A stretch of 64,000 nucleotides of DNA from an uncultured Eubacterium sp. (GCA_958446835.1 CAUCXT010000010.1:16090-80089), one strand, 5' to 3'. Positions 26,540 to 36,050 are shown, counted from the stretch's first letter. The notes: generated from the letters alone by a model not told the origin. Numbers and translations: made by a program.

Positions 26540-27184
26540 TTAATTAACACAAATGTATTCTCTTATTTTAGAAAAAGCGCTCTCCTTGATTCCGCTCACA
26601 CACATAATATCCTCGATACATGTAAAAAAACCATTGGTATTGCGATAATCAATAATTGCCTCTGCACGTGATTTTCCAATCCCCGGAAGTGTCATCAGAG
26701 CTTCTGCATCAGCACTGTTTATATTTACCAGTGAATTTTTCTTATCTGAATGCTCCTGCTGATACGAAATACTTCCCTTATTCTCATATTCCTCGTAATC
26801 GGGAATATACAGCTTCTGTCCGTCATATACATGCTCCGCAAGATTCACAGCCTCAAGACAGCCGTTGTCCGTGACACCGCCCGCCTTATCTATGAGCTCA
26901 TATACTCTTGAATCCTCATATGCCTCGTATACTCCGGGATTTACTACGTTTCCACATACATATATGAATATAGTCTTAAGTGATTCCTCTGTATATATCT
27001 CCTCCGTGCAAATATCTAATACGACACTTGATATTCTTTCTTCCTGCTGTGCTACCTCCGTATGCTGCCCTATGGTGTAGACCTCACCCTTTTTCGATGT
27101 GCATGAGTATAGAAAACCACACGCCACAATAGAAAACACACCTGCCGCATAAATAAAAACCTTATAAAATCTTTTTTTTGCCAT
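26540..27184 (-). CDS. comEA: ComEA-like DNA-binding protein (SLBB plus helix-hairpin-helix)
   Basis: A 214-residue membrane-anchored or lipoprotein-like protein (hydrophobic N terminus with a possible lipidation Cys28). An SLBB domain spans about 72-128 (IYVCGNVVNPGVYEAYEDSRVYELIDKAGG), and a ComEA helix-hairpin-helix domain about 152-212 (VNINSADAEALMTLPGIGKSRAEAIIDYR). It binds incoming double-stranded DNA and hands it to the ComEC channel, encoded four genes downstream. AAGGAG stands 5 nt before the ATG. First gene of the operon. Confidence 0.93.
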   Translation of the reverse strand: MAKKRFYKVFIYAAGVFSIVACGFLYSCTSKKGEVYTIGQHTEVAQQEERISSVVLDICTEEIYTEESLKTIFIYVCGNVVNPGVYEAYEDSRVYELIDKAGGVTDNGCLEAVNLAEHVYDGQKLYIPDYEEYENKGSISYQQEHSDKKNSLVNINSADAEALMTLPGIGKSRAEAIIDYRNTNGFFTCIEDIMCVSGIKESAFSKIREYICVN

Positions 27185-27254
27185 TTTCTCTCCTTATGTC
27201 TGTCTCATAAGGTCCCTCTATCTCAGGAAAGATAACCTGCCTTTTTATTGTAAC

Positions 27255-27284
27255 CAAAAAACCCGGCTATTGCAACCGGGTTTT
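27255..27284 (-). terminator. intrinsic terminator after the binding-protein gene
   Basis: A 9-bp stem AAAACCCGG/CCGGGTTTT with a 9-nt loop, followed by a T-run on the minus strand. It separates the solute-binding protein gene from comEA. Confidence 0.88.
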
Positions 27285-27311
27285 CAAGATTTCCAACTCT
27301 ATTTTCATCTG

Positions 27312-28616
27312 CTATTCTTCATTGTCGGCTTCACTGTCTGTTTCAATCTCCGACTGCCAGTTCTTATAGAGGTAATCGCGCACATTTGAAAGGCTCTGCA
27401 CATCCCCCGTCCCTTCCGCAAGCTGGTGCATTGTAATCTCAAGCAGCGCATAAAACTCATCGCTGTACATAAGCTTAAGCTTAGGAACGGACTTGTCATA
27501 GGACTCATATATCCTGTCAAGATTCTCGTCCTCATTGTCTATTCTGCGGCACGAAGGCACACCTGTATTTGCATACAGCTCCTGAGCCTTTGTGTATGTG
27601 AGAAACTTCGCGAAGCTCTCAACAACAGCTATATCATCCGAAAACGGATTGACAACCACCGTGGTTGTGACGGACAGCGGTGCACTCTTTACCTCTTCGC
27701 TCATATCCGGAAAAGCTGCCACCCCGACATTCAGACCGTCCTGAACCTTCGCTCTCTGGTACATCTGCATATCACCGATAGTAAATATGATGGAACCCTT
27801 CTCAAAATCATTGATACATGAATAATAGTCCACACTATTGATGTCGATGTAGAAATATTCGATGAGCTGCTTGTACAGTTCCGTTGCCTTTGTGAGGTCG
27901 GTTGTTATATCGAATATATCCGTCTTGTCATCCCCGTTTTTTCCGCCTATATCAAGATATGCTCCCAGATATCCATAATTATAAAAAATATCTTTGAGGT
28001 CACATGTAAAAATAGAACTTATGCTGCTCCCCGCCGGAACCTCAAGATTTTCCGCAAAAAGCTTGATTGCCTCAAAATTGCTCATGTCGGCATCCTGCAC
28101 ATAATCCCTGTTATAGATAAGAAAACTCGTATCATAGCTTAACGGATATGCGATAAGCTTATTATTGTATGTGCACGCATACAGCGCAGTCTGGCTGTAA
28201 TTATACACATTATATATATCCGTAAGACGGTTTTCTGAGGCAATACCGGCAAGCTTGACCTGCTCCAGCTTATCGTTATCAACCAGATACAAATCCACTT
28301 TTCCCGGTTTTACCGCTTCTGAGGTAAGTGTGGACATATAATCTGCCTCAGGTATATACTCAATATTGATATGGACATTTTTATTGGCATTCTCATACTG
28401 TGTTGCACACATACTCAGATAATCCGAATATATCTCATCGCTGTACCATAAATTGATGTCAACCTGCCTGTCCTCCACCGTATTCTCAGCAATCGTCTCC
28501 TCCGATGTTGTCTCATCCTCGACATACTGAATCCTACAGCCGGATATGCCTGTCATAACAAGTGCTCCACACATAATTACACCGATAAATCTTTTTAAAA
28601 CACAACCTAATCTCAT
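27312..28616 (-). CDS. extracellular solute-binding lipoprotein (family 1), orphan
   Basis: A 434-residue lipoprotein with signal peptide ending in TGISGC. The body follows the family-1 (carbohydrate-type) binding protein pattern: INLWYSDEIYSDYLSMCATQYENAN, LYLVDNDKLEQ, AYPLSYDTSFLIYNRD, and a late KFLTYTKAQELYANTGVPSCRR segment. The family delivers sugars or peptides to ABC permeases, but no permease genes are next to it. ATG 28616 was preferred over the in-frame TTG 28637; neither has a strong ribosome-binding site. It lies just after argD, and may be cotranscribed. Confidence 0.85.
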   Translation of the reverse strand: MRLGCVLKRFIGVIMCGALVMTGISGCRIQYVEDETTSEETIAENTVEDRQVDINLWYSDEIYSDYLSMCATQYENANKNVHINIEYIPEADYMSTLTSEAVKPGKVDLYLVDNDKLEQVKLAGIASENRLTDIYNVYNYSQTALYACTYNNKLIAYPLSYDTSFLIYNRDYVQDADMSNFEAIKLFAENLEVPAGSSISSIFTCDLKDIFYNYGYLGAYLDIGGKNGDDKTDIFDITTDLTKATELYKQLIEYFYIDINSVDYYSCINDFEKGSIIFTIGDMQMYQRAKVQDGLNVGVAAFPDMSEEVKSAPLSVTTTVVVNPFSDDIAVVESFAKFLTYTKAQELYANTGVPSCRRIDNEDENLDRIYESYDKSVPKLKLMYSDEFYALLEITMHQLAEGTGDVQSLSNVRDYLYKNWQSEIETDSEADNEE

Positions 28617-28656
28617 ATATAAAATATAACCTTTCAATTATTACTATGAGGCGGTC

Positions 28657-29850
28657 TTATACACATTTGTCCAGAATATCAATCATCTCATCCACATTCT
28701 GCTTAGTAATTATAAGCGGCGGTACAAATCTAAGAGTATTAAGTCCCGCACTGATAACTATAAGTCCATGCTCTTTCGCAGCCTTCACAACATTTCCGAC
28801 AGGAAGCTCGTCGCTAAACTGCACACCGCACATAAGTCCAAGTCCTCTCACCGCCTTGACACAGCTGTGCCTGCCGGCAAAGTCCTTAAGCTTTTCCATA
28901 AGATAAGGTGCCACCTCATTCACATGTCCTATAATATCATTTTCCGCAAATAAGTCAAATACCTTTGAAGCGGCAGCCGTTGCAAGCGGGTTTCCACCGT
29001 AGGTTGTTCCATGGTCACCGGGAACTAAAACCTTATCACATTTGCTGTTTGCTACAAAGGCTCCCACAGGTATTCCGCAGCCTAACGCCTTGGCAACCGT
29101 CACCACATCAGGCATAACACCGTACTGCTGATACGCGAACATTGAACCTGTTCTTCCCATACCGCACTGAATCTCATCAAGTATGAGAATCATGTCATTC
29201 TCATCACACAGTTTTCTTAAGCCCTCTAAGAATTCCTTATCGGCAGGGAAAATTCCGCCTTCACCCTGAACAGTCTCACATATTATCGCACATGTCTTTT
29301 TGTTAACAAGCGCCTTAACGCTCTCAAGATTATTGTACTCAGCGAAACGTATTCCCGGGATAAGCGGTCCGAACGCCTCCCTGTAATGCGCATTTCCGGT
29401 CACAGACAGTGCTCCCATGCTTCTTCCGTGGAACGAATGCTCCATGGCAATTATCTCATGGTCCGTACTGTTGTCGCGAAGATATGCGTATTTCTTGGCA
29501 AGCTTTAACGCGCCCTCTATAGCCTCCGTTCCGCTGTTGGTAAAGAATGCTTTGCTAAGACCTGTTGCCTTGACAAGCTTCTGTGCCGCTTCTGCAAGAG
29601 GTTCACTGTAGTAAAGATTGGAAATGTGCACAACCTTGTCAATCTGTGCCTTAAGCGCCTCATTATAATCCTTGTAATTATATCCAAGCGCATATACAGC
29701 TATACCCGCCGCAAAGTCAAGATACTTGTTTCCCTCCACATCATACAGATACACACCTTCACCGTGGTCAAGCACCAAATCTGCCCTGTTGTATGTGTGG
29801 ATAAGATTCTCTTCGGCTTTATTTATAATATTATTTGTCTTTGTCTCCAT
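28657..29850 (-). CDS. argD: acetylornithine aminotransferase
   Basis: A 397-residue class-III PLP aminotransferase converting N-acetylglutamate semialdehyde to N-acetylornithine. FFTNSGTEAIEGALKLAKKY, LILDEIQCGMGRTG and the PLP-lysine region TVAKALGCGIPVGAF are visible. Two adjacent ATGs (29853, 29850) follow AGAGG; the second has the better 7-nt spacing. Its start overlaps the argB stop by 20 bp. Last arginine gene of argCJBD. Confidence 0.94.
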   Translation of the reverse strand: METKTNNIINKAEENLIHTYNRADLVLDHGEGVYLYDVEGNKYLDFAAGIAVYALGYNYKDYNEALKAQIDKVVHISNLYYSEPLAEAAQKLVKATGLSKAFFTNSGTEAIEGALKLAKKYAYLRDNSTDHEIIAMEHSFHGRSMGALSVTGNAHYREAFGPLIPGIRFAEYNNLESVKALVNKKTCAIICETVQGEGGIFPADKEFLEGLRKLCDENDMILILDEIQCGMGRTGSMFAYQQYGVMPDVVTVAKALGCGIPVGAFVANSKCDKVLVPGDHGTTYGGNPLATAAASKVFDLFAENDIIGHVNEVAPYLMEKLKDFAGRHSCVKAVRGLGLMCGVQFSDELPVGNVVKAAKEHGLIVISAGLNTLRFVPPLIITKQNVDEMIDILDKCV

Positions 29851-30736
29851 CATAAAACCTCTCTGCGTTTCTGTCTATTATTGCCGTTCCAACACCCTTA
29901 TCCGTGAAAATTTCAAGAAGTAGGCAGTGTGGAATACGTCCATCCATGATATGTACCCTTGATACACCGTTCTCAATCGCATCAATGCAATTATTAAGCT
30001 TAGGAAGCATACCTCCGCCGATATTGCCATTCCCTATAAGCTCTTCTGCCTCTGTAAGACTAAGCTCGGAAATAAGTGACTCGGGGTCATCTGCAATCCT
30101 TCTCACACCTTCTATATCGGTGAGGAAAGCTAACTTCTCAGCCTTTACCGCCTTAGCTATGGCACACGCTGCATCATCAGCATTGATATTGTAGGTATTG
30201 TAGTCATCATCAATTCCTATAGGACATATAATCGGGATAAAATCATTTTCAAGGAGCGTATTTATAAGCGAAGGGTCAACCTTAGTGACCTCACCTACAA
30301 AGCCGATATCCTGTCCGCCCGACAACTTCTTGGTCACATGGATTGTAGCTCCGTCCTTTCCGCTTATTCCCGCAGCCTTCACGCCAAGCTGCTCGACAAG
30401 GTTGACAAGACTCTTATTGACCCTGTTTAACACCATCTCGGCAATCTCCATCGTAGGTTCATCCGTAACCCTGAGCCCATTCACAAATCTAGGCTCCATG
30501 CCGGATTTAGCAACCCAGCGGCTTATCTCCTTACCTCCGCCATGTACGATAATCGGCTTGAAGCCAACAAGCTTTAAAAGAACCACATCCTCAATGACCT
30601 TCTTTTTAAGCTCCTCATCGACCATCGCGCTTCCACCGTATTTTACCACAATAACCTTGCGGTTGAATTTCTGAATATAGGGCAATGCCTCTATGAGGAC
30701 ATTAGCCTTTGCCATCTCATTGTCATAATTGCGCAT
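29831..30736 (-). CDS. argB: acetylglutamate kinase
   Basis: A 301-residue amino-acid kinase phosphorylating N-acetylglutamate. VVKYGGSAM near the N terminus binds phosphate, VHGGGKEIS and RFVNGLRVTDEPTMEI bind substrate, and FLTDIEGV and GNIGGGMLPKL complete the fold. The extended N-terminal helix is of the kind found in arginine-inhibitable hexameric enzymes, so feedback control is possible. ATG 30736 has GGGAG 7 nt upstream; the in-frame TTG at 30742 is too close to that site. Confidence 0.95.
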   Translation of the reverse strand: MRNYDNEMAKANVLIEALPYIQKFNRKVIVVKYGGSAMVDEELKKKVIEDVVLLKLVGFKPIIVHGGGKEISRWVAKSGMEPRFVNGLRVTDEPTMEIAEMVLNRVNKSLVNLVEQLGVKAAGISGKDGATIHVTKKLSGGQDIGFVGEVTKVDPSLINTLLENDFIPIICPIGIDDDYNTYNINADDAACAIAKAVKAEKLAFLTDIEGVRRIADDPESLISELSLTEAEELIGNGNIGGGMLPKLNNCIDAIENGVSRVHIMDGRIPHCLLLEIFTDKGVGTAIIDRNAERFYDGDKDK

Positions 30737-30782
30737 TTTCAATCTCCCAATTCAATTTTTTATGAATAGCTTCGTCAACTGT

Positions 30783-32009
30783 TTAACTTCTGTAATCAGC
30801 ATTTATTGACACATATTCATGTGTGAGGTCGCAGCCGTAAGCCGTTGCCGACTCAGTTCCCTGTTTTACATCGGCGATTGCAATTACATGCTCCTTTGAA
30901 AGAATCTCTGTTGCCTTCTCCTCGCTGTAATCCGTTGCCTTACCGTTCTCAACAATTTTTAGCTCTCCTGCCTCACTCTTAAACCATATATCAACCTTCT
31001 CCGGGTCAAAATCAACACCCGAATAGCCCATTGCGCAGAGTATTCTTCCCCAGTTCGCGTCATGTCCATAGATTGCAGCCTTGGTAAGATTTGAGGTGAT
31101 GACAGACTTTGCAAGCACCTTCGCGTCCGCCTTGGTCTTTACATTCTTCATCTGTACCTCGAAAAGACAGGTAGCTCCCTCTCCGTCACCGGCTATCTTC
31201 TTGGAAAGCTCACATAGGATGTAGAAAAGTGCGTCATAAAACTCTTTATATCCTGTGCTGTTCTCATTCTCGATTTTCTTATTACCCGCCATTCCGTTTG
31301 CAATGAGGAGAACCGAATCGTTGGTCGATGTATCTCCGTCAACCGAAATCATATTGAAGGTATCATCAACTATTGAGCGCACCATCGTCTGTAAAAGCTT
31401 CTCATCGACAGCCACATCCGAAGTGATAAAGCAGAGCATTGTCGCCATATTCGGATGTATCATTCCCGAGCCCTTACACATTCCGCCTATATGTACAGGA
31501 ACGCCGTCCACCTCAAACTCAACGGCAACCTGCTTTGACTTAGTGTCCGTTGTCATAATGGCCTCCGCGGCAAGTGTCGCATCTGCCGCTGTTGCCCCAA
31601 GCTGTCCCGGAAGCTGTTTTATTCCCTTCCCTATAATGTCCATAGGAAGCTGCTTTCCGATAACACCTGTGCTTGCTACAAGCACAGCGTCCTCACTGAT
31701 TCCAAGCTCCGCCGCTGTCTGCGCAGCCATCTGACGGCACTTCTCATAGCCCTCATCACCTGTGCAGGCATTTGCGATACCGCTGTTCACCACGATTGCC
31801 TGTGCACTCTCAGACTCAAACACAACCTTCTTGTCCCACTTGACCGGAGCCGCACACACTCTGTTGGTGGTGAAGGTTCCCGCCTTGACACAAGGTGCCT
31901 CTGAAAAGACAAGTGCCATATCCTTCTTGACATTATTCTTAATTCCCGCATTAAGGCCTGTCGCCTTAAAACCCTTCGCAGCACACACGCCGCCATCAAT
32001 ACACTTCAT
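30783..32009 (-). CDS. argJ: bifunctional ornithine acetyltransferase/N-acetylglutamate synthase
   Basis: A 408-residue self-processing enzyme that recycles the acetyl group from N-acetylornithine to glutamate. The autoproteolysis site lies in HPNMATMLCF, where cleavage before Thr makes the nucleophile at the new beta-chain N terminus. GDGEGATCLFEV and GHDANWGRILCAMGYSG are typical. ATG 32009 with GGAGG 8 nt upstream. Its presence explains the absence of a separate argA/argE pair. Confidence 0.95.
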   Translation of the reverse strand: MKCIDGGVCAAKGFKATGLNAGIKNNVKKDMALVFSEAPCVKAGTFTTNRVCAAPVKWDKKVVFESESAQAIVVNSGIANACTGDEGYEKCRQMAAQTAAELGISEDAVLVASTGVIGKQLPMDIIGKGIKQLPGQLGATAADATLAAEAIMTTDTKSKQVAVEFEVDGVPVHIGGMCKGSGMIHPNMATMLCFITSDVAVDEKLLQTMVRSIVDDTFNMISVDGDTSTNDSVLLIANGMAGNKKIENENSTGYKEFYDALFYILCELSKKIAGDGEGATCLFEVQMKNVKTKADAKVLAKSVITSNLTKAAIYGHDANWGRILCAMGYSGVDFDPEKVDIWFKSEAGELKIVENGKATDYSEEKATEILSKEHVIAIADVKQGTESATAYGCDLTHEYVSINADYRS

Positions 32010-32054
32010 ATACTTGTCCTCCTGATTCTATATCATAATTGTATAATACCTTAT

Positions 32055-33095
32055 CTATGGAAACATAGGTGCTCCCATAAGCCCTTCCTTCTCCTCAAAT
32101 CCGAACATTATGTTCATGTTCTGTACCGCCTGTCCTGCGGCGCCCTTAACAAGATTATCTATGGCTCCCATCATAATCACGCGACCTGTACGCGGTTCAA
32201 TCTTATAGTTAATATCCACAAAGTTGCTTCCCTCAACCCAGCGTGTCTCCGGACATACATCCTTGTCAAGCAGCCTTATAAAATATTCACCGGCATAGTG
32301 CTTCTCATAGGCGGCGCGTATCATCTCGTCTGTCACACCGTCATTCAAATCAGCGTATGCAGTCACAAGTATTCCTCTGTTCATCGGAACAAGATGTGGT
32401 GTAAAAATAAGCTTAACATCCTCACCTGCCGCATAAGAAAGCTGCTCTTCAATCTCCGGTGTATGTCTGTGTGTCCCGACGCCGTAAGCCTTAATGCTCT
32501 CATTAACCTCACAGTACAGATTGGCTACCTTGGCGCCTCTGCCTGCGCCTGAGGTTCCGGACTTGGCATCAATTATAATTGACTGAGGTTTTATAAGCCC
32601 TTCCTTGACAAGCGGATATATTGTGAGAATTGAACAGGTTGTATAGCAGCCCGGATTTGCAAGAATCCTTGTATTCTTTATCTTGTCACGGTTCAGCTCA
32701 CACAGTCCGTACACAGCCTCATCTATATACTGCGGTGCCGCATGCTCAAGCTTATACCATTCCTCATACACCTTGACATCTTTCAGTCTGAAATCGGCAC
32801 TTAAATCTATTATCTTTACCTTGGACAAAATATCGTCATTCACAAGGGAGGCGCACAGTCCCTGAGGTGTGGCCGTGAATATCACATCAACCTGTGAAGC
32901 TAACTCCTCCATATTGTCATCCCGGCATACATCATCGACAAGCTTAAACATATTCTGATAGACCTGTGAATACTTCTTATCTATATAGCTTCTTGAGCCA
33001 TACCATACAATCTGGACATCCTTGTGTCCAAGTAACAGCCTTACGAGTTCATTTCCCGCATAACCTGTAGAACCGATAATACCAACCTTCACCAT
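32055..33095 (-). CDS. argC: N-acetyl-gamma-glutamyl-phosphate reductase
   Basis: A 346-residue NADPH-dependent reductase making N-acetylglutamate semialdehyde. VGIIGSTGYAGNELVRLL forms the dinucleotide fold, the active-site Cys lies in NPGCYTT, and the GVGTHRHTPEIEEQL region supplies a catalytic His. ATG 33095 has AGGAG with 9-nt spacing; the upstream ATG 33104 would overlap that site. First gene of the leftward argCJBD operon, divergent from argG. Confidence 0.95.
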   Translation of the reverse strand: MVKVGIIGSTGYAGNELVRLLLGHKDVQIVWYGSRSYIDKKYSQVYQNMFKLVDDVCRDDNMEELASQVDVIFTATPQGLCASLVNDDILSKVKIIDLSADFRLKDVKVYEEWYKLEHAAPQYIDEAVYGLCELNRDKIKNTRILANPGCYTTCSILTIYPLVKEGLIKPQSIIIDAKSGTSGAGRGAKVANLYCEVNESIKAYGVGTHRHTPEIEEQLSYAAGEDVKLIFTPHLVPMNRGILVTAYADLNDGVTDEMIRAAYEKHYAGEYFIRLLDKDVCPETRWVEGSNFVDINYKIEPRTGRVIMMGAIDNLVKGAAGQAVQNMNIMFGFEEKEGLMGAPMFP

Positions 33096-33104
33096 AGCGC
33101 ACAT

Positions 33105-33461
33105 CTCCTGTTTAATCTTATGCAGAGATAAATTCTCTGTTTATTCCTATCTTATTATTCATGCTTTCAAAAGTCCATACCCAATTTATATATATCCGTA
33201 TCCAAAAGCTATCTTTTCTGAATTTTTCAAAGTAGCTTTTCAAAATATATTCCCGCATATATATTTTTCCTACTTCTTCCAGCTTGATTTTTTATAAATA
33301 TACATCATTTATGAATATTATGCAACAAAAAATTGAAAAAAACTGGATAAACTCTTGCATATAATGTATTTTTGATGTATATTTATTTCAGTGTTTGCAA
33401 TAAGGCGTATACAGACGCACAGGACGCATACATAAGTAATCCAATCAGGAGGAATATTAAT
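33105..33461. promoter_or_regulatory. divergent argC/argG control region
   Basis: A 357-bp AT-rich gene-free region between the two arginine operons. It holds a perfect TATAAT at 33360-33365 before argG (no good -35 at the right distance), a 6-bp inverted repeat with 5-bp spacer at 33123-33139 (CAGAGA/TCTCTG) in the argC leader, and the candidate ARG boxes listed separately. Promoters for argC could not be placed with confidence. Confidence 0.5.
33312..33368 (+). promoter_or_regulatory. candidate paired ArgR/AhrC operators before argG
   Basis: TGAAT-ATT-ATGCA at 33312-33324 and TGCAT-ATA-ATGTA at 33356-33368 resemble ARG boxes (TGNAT-N4-ATNCA) but with a 3-bp rather than 4-bp centre. They are 44 bp apart, about four helical turns, and the second overlaps the argG -10. 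Regulation by an ArgR-family repressor is inferred. Confidence 0.35.
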
Positions 33462-34673
33462 ATGAAAGACAAAGTTATTCTCGCGTATTCCGGCGGTCTT
33501 GATACCACCGCAATCATCCCTTGGCTTAAGGAAAACTATAATTATGATGTAGTATGCTGCTGCATCGATGTTGGTCAGGAAAGTGAGCTTGACGGACTTG
33601 AGGAAAGAGCTAAGCTCTCCGGCGCTGAGAAATTATACATTCTTGATGTCGTTGACGAATTCGTAGATGACTATATTTTACCTACGGTTATGGCTGATGC
33701 CGTATATGAGCACAAGTACCTTCTCGGTACATCATTTGCGCGTCCGCTCATCGCTAAGAAGCTTGTTGAGATTGCCCGCAAAGAGAATGCTGTCGCAATC
33801 TGCCACGGAGCAACAGGTAAGGGTAATGATCAGGTTCGTTTTGAGCTTTCAATCAAGGCTTTAGCACCTGATATCAAGATTATCGCTCCTTGGAGATGCA
33901 ACGAGACATGGAAGATGCAGTCACGTCAGGATGAGATTGATTACTGCAAGGCTCATGGAATAGACCTTCCATTCTCAGCAGACAACAGCTACAGCCGTGA
34001 CCGCAATATCTGGCATATCAGCCATGAAGGTCTTGAGCTTGAGGATCCTGCCAACGAGCCTAACTATGACCACCTTCTTGTGCTTGGAGTATCACCTGAG
34101 AAGGCTCCTGATGAGGCTGAGTATGTATCCCTCACATTCGAGAAGGGCCGCCCTGTTGCAATTAACGGAGAGAAGATGAAAGCTTCCGATATTTTAAGAA
34201 AGTTAAACAAGCTTGGCGGAAAGCACGGTATCGGAATCGTTGATATTGTTGAGAACCGTGTTGTCGGCATGAAGAGCCGTGGCGTATATGAGACTCCTGG
34301 TGGAACAATCCTCATGGCAGCTCATGAGCAGCTTGAGGAGCTCATCCTTGACCGTGACAGCCTTTCCTTTAAGAAGGGAATCTCTGAGAAGTTCGCCAAC
34401 ATCGTATACGAAGGCAAGTGGTTCACACCTCTCCGTGAGGCATGCCAGGCATTCGTAGAGTCTCTTGACGAGAAGGTTACAGGTGAGGTCAAGATGAAGC
34501 TTTACAAGGGCAACATCATCAAGGCAGGCACAACAAGCCCTAACTCACTCTACAGTGAGACACTTGCAAGCTTCACAACAGGTGAGCTCTATGACCACCA
34601 TGACGCTGAGGGCTTTATCAATCTCTTCGGTCTTTCAATGAAAGTTCGTGCCATGTTAGAGGAGAAGAAGTAA
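33462..34673 (+). CDS. argG: argininosuccinate synthase
   Basis: A 403-residue ATP-dependent enzyme joining citrulline and aspartate. The ATP pyrophosphatase P-loop AYSGGLDT is at residues 8-15, with CHGATGKGNDQVRFE and the FSADNSYSRDRN substrate region following. ATG 33462 has AGGAGG at 33447-33452; the frame is open from 33372 but nothing supports that start. First gene of the rightward operon argG-GT2-gtrA-yfhO-argH. Confidence 0.96.
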   Translation: MKDKVILAYSGGLDTTAIIPWLKENYNYDVVCCCIDVGQESELDGLEERAKLSGAEKLYILDVVDEFVDDYILPTVMADAVYEHKYLLGTSFARPLIAKKLVEIARKENAVAICHGATGKGNDQVRFELSIKALAPDIKIIAPWRCNETWKMQSRQDEIDYCKAHGIDLPFSADNSYSRDRNIWHISHEGLELEDPANEPNYDHLLVLGVSPEKAPDEAEYVSLTFEKGRPVAINGEKMKASDILRKLNKLGGKHGIGIVDIVENRVVGMKSRGVYETPGGTILMAAHEQLEELILDRDSLSFKKGISEKFANIVYEGKWFTPLREACQAFVESLDEKVTGEVKMKLYKGNIIKAGTTSPNSLYSETLASFTTGELYDHHDAEGFINLFGLSMKVRAMLEEKK

Positions 34674-35644
34674 TGAAAACTATCGATATTGTTGTACCAT
34701 GCTATAACGAACAGGAGGTTATCGCAGCCTACTACGAGGAGACCTCCAAGCATGTGGCAGCTATCAATAATTACTCTTTCAGATACATTTTTGTAAATGA
34801 TGGGAGCAGGGACAACACCCTGCTCCTGCTAAAGGGACTTGCCGCAGACCATGACGATGTACGGTACGTCTCTTTTTCGCGTAATTTTGGTAAGGAAGCT
34901 GCCATGTTTGCGGGATTAAAAAATACAACCGCGGACTATGTCATCGTGATGGACGCAGACCTTCAGCACCCTCCTGCACTTTTCCCGAAGCTTATCGAAG
35001 GAATTGAGGAAGGACACGACTGTTGTGCTGCCTACAGGACAACCCGCACAGGTGAGAAGAAAATAAGAAGCTTTTTCTCACAGTCATTCTATAAGCTTAA
35101 CAACAAGCTGACCAATACAAAGATGCCTTACGGTGCCGTGGACTACCGCATTATGTCAAGACAGATGGTCAACAGTCTTGTAGCGCTTCCTGAAAAAGAA
35201 CGCTTTTCAAAAGGCTTATTCTGTTGGGTAGGTTTCGACACTAAATGGATTCCTTACGAGAATGTTGAGCGTACACTCGGAACAACCAAATGGAAGTTCT
35301 CCGGTCTTGTTAAATATGCGATGGACGCAATCATCTCATTCTCCGTTGCCCCTCTTCGCATGCTCTCCGTCATCGGTGCGACAATCAGTTCACTCGCACT
35401 TTTATACGGATTTTATCTTCTTATAAAGACACTTGCATTCGGAAAGGACTTACCGGGCTATGCCTCCACCATCATAATACTGCTCTTCCTTGGCGGTATC
35501 ATAGAGTTAAGTATAGGTATCATAGGTGAATATCTGGCAAGAATCTTTACAGAGGTAAAACAGCGTCCTATCTATATAGAAAAGGAAAGCAACATCAATA
35601 AAGATAAGGAAAAAGACATTAGTAATGAAAAATCTGATAAATAA
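34673..35644 (+). CDS. GT2 polyprenyl-phosphate glycosyltransferase (CsbB/GtrB type)
   Basis: A 323-residue inner-membrane transferase. The N-terminal GT-A domain shows VVPCYNEQEVI, FVNDGSRDNT, the metal motif MDADLQHPP and the DYRIMSRQMV region. Two membrane helices follow (about 232-262 and 265-290). The family loads a sugar from a nucleotide donor onto undecaprenyl phosphate at the cytoplasmic face. Its ATG overlaps the argG stop by one base (TAATG), so translation is coupled. The GtrA and YfhO genes downstream match the partners needed to flip and transfer that sugar. Confidence 0.9.
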   Translation: MKTIDIVVPCYNEQEVIAAYYEETSKHVAAINNYSFRYIFVNDGSRDNTLLLLKGLAADHDDVRYVSFSRNFGKEAAMFAGLKNTTADYVIVMDADLQHPPALFPKLIEGIEEGHDCCAAYRTTRTGEKKIRSFFSQSFYKLNNKLTNTKMPYGAVDYRIMSRQMVNSLVALPEKERFSKGLFCWVGFDTKWIPYENVERTLGTTKWKFSGLVKYAMDAIISFSVAPLRMLSVIGATISSLALLYGFYLLIKTLAFGKDLPGYASTIIILLFLGGIIELSIGIIGEYLARIFTEVKQRPIYIEKESNINKDKEKDISNEKSDK

Positions 35645-36050
35645 GCTTATAGAGAAATTTTTTACCCGTGAAGTTATTAGTTACCTTATTTTCGGCGTGT
35701 TGACAACCGTTGTAAATTTTGTATTCTACTGGCTGTTTACCGAGGCTTTTGGCGTATACTATATAGCCTCTAACGTAATTGCATGGGTTTTTGCGGTAGT
35801 TTTTGCATATATAACCAACAAATTATTTGTATTCGAGAGCAAAAGCTGGGAGCCTGCCCTCGTTTTCAAGGAAGTCGTTTCTTTCGGAGCAGCCAGAATC
35901 ATCTCCCTGCTTTTTGAGACAGGATTTCTAGCGCTCACCGTAGAAATAATAGGAGTTCCTGAGCTTATAGCTAAGGTAATTGCAGCGGTTTTCGTAGTAA
36001 TCATAAACTATGTTGCAAGCAAATTATTTATATTTAAGAAGAAAAAATAG
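35625..36050 (+). CDS. GtrA family membrane protein (GtcA-like, putative lipid-linked sugar flippase)
   Basis: A 141-residue protein with four membrane helices and the GtrA signatures YLIFGVLTTVVNFVFYWLF and TNKLFVFESKSW. Members are thought to flip undecaprenyl-phosphate-linked sugars across the membrane. It overlaps the end of the GT2 gene by 20 bp. Placed between the sugar-loading enzyme and the YfhO-type transferase, it completes a three-step surface glycosylation route. Confidence 0.9.
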   Translation: MKNLINKLIEKFFTREVISYLIFGVLTTVVNFVFYWLFTEAFGVYYIASNVIAWVFAVVFAYITNKLFVFESKSWEPALVFKEVVSFGAARIISLLFETGFLALTVEIIGVPELIAKVIAAVFVVIINYVASKLFIFKKKK

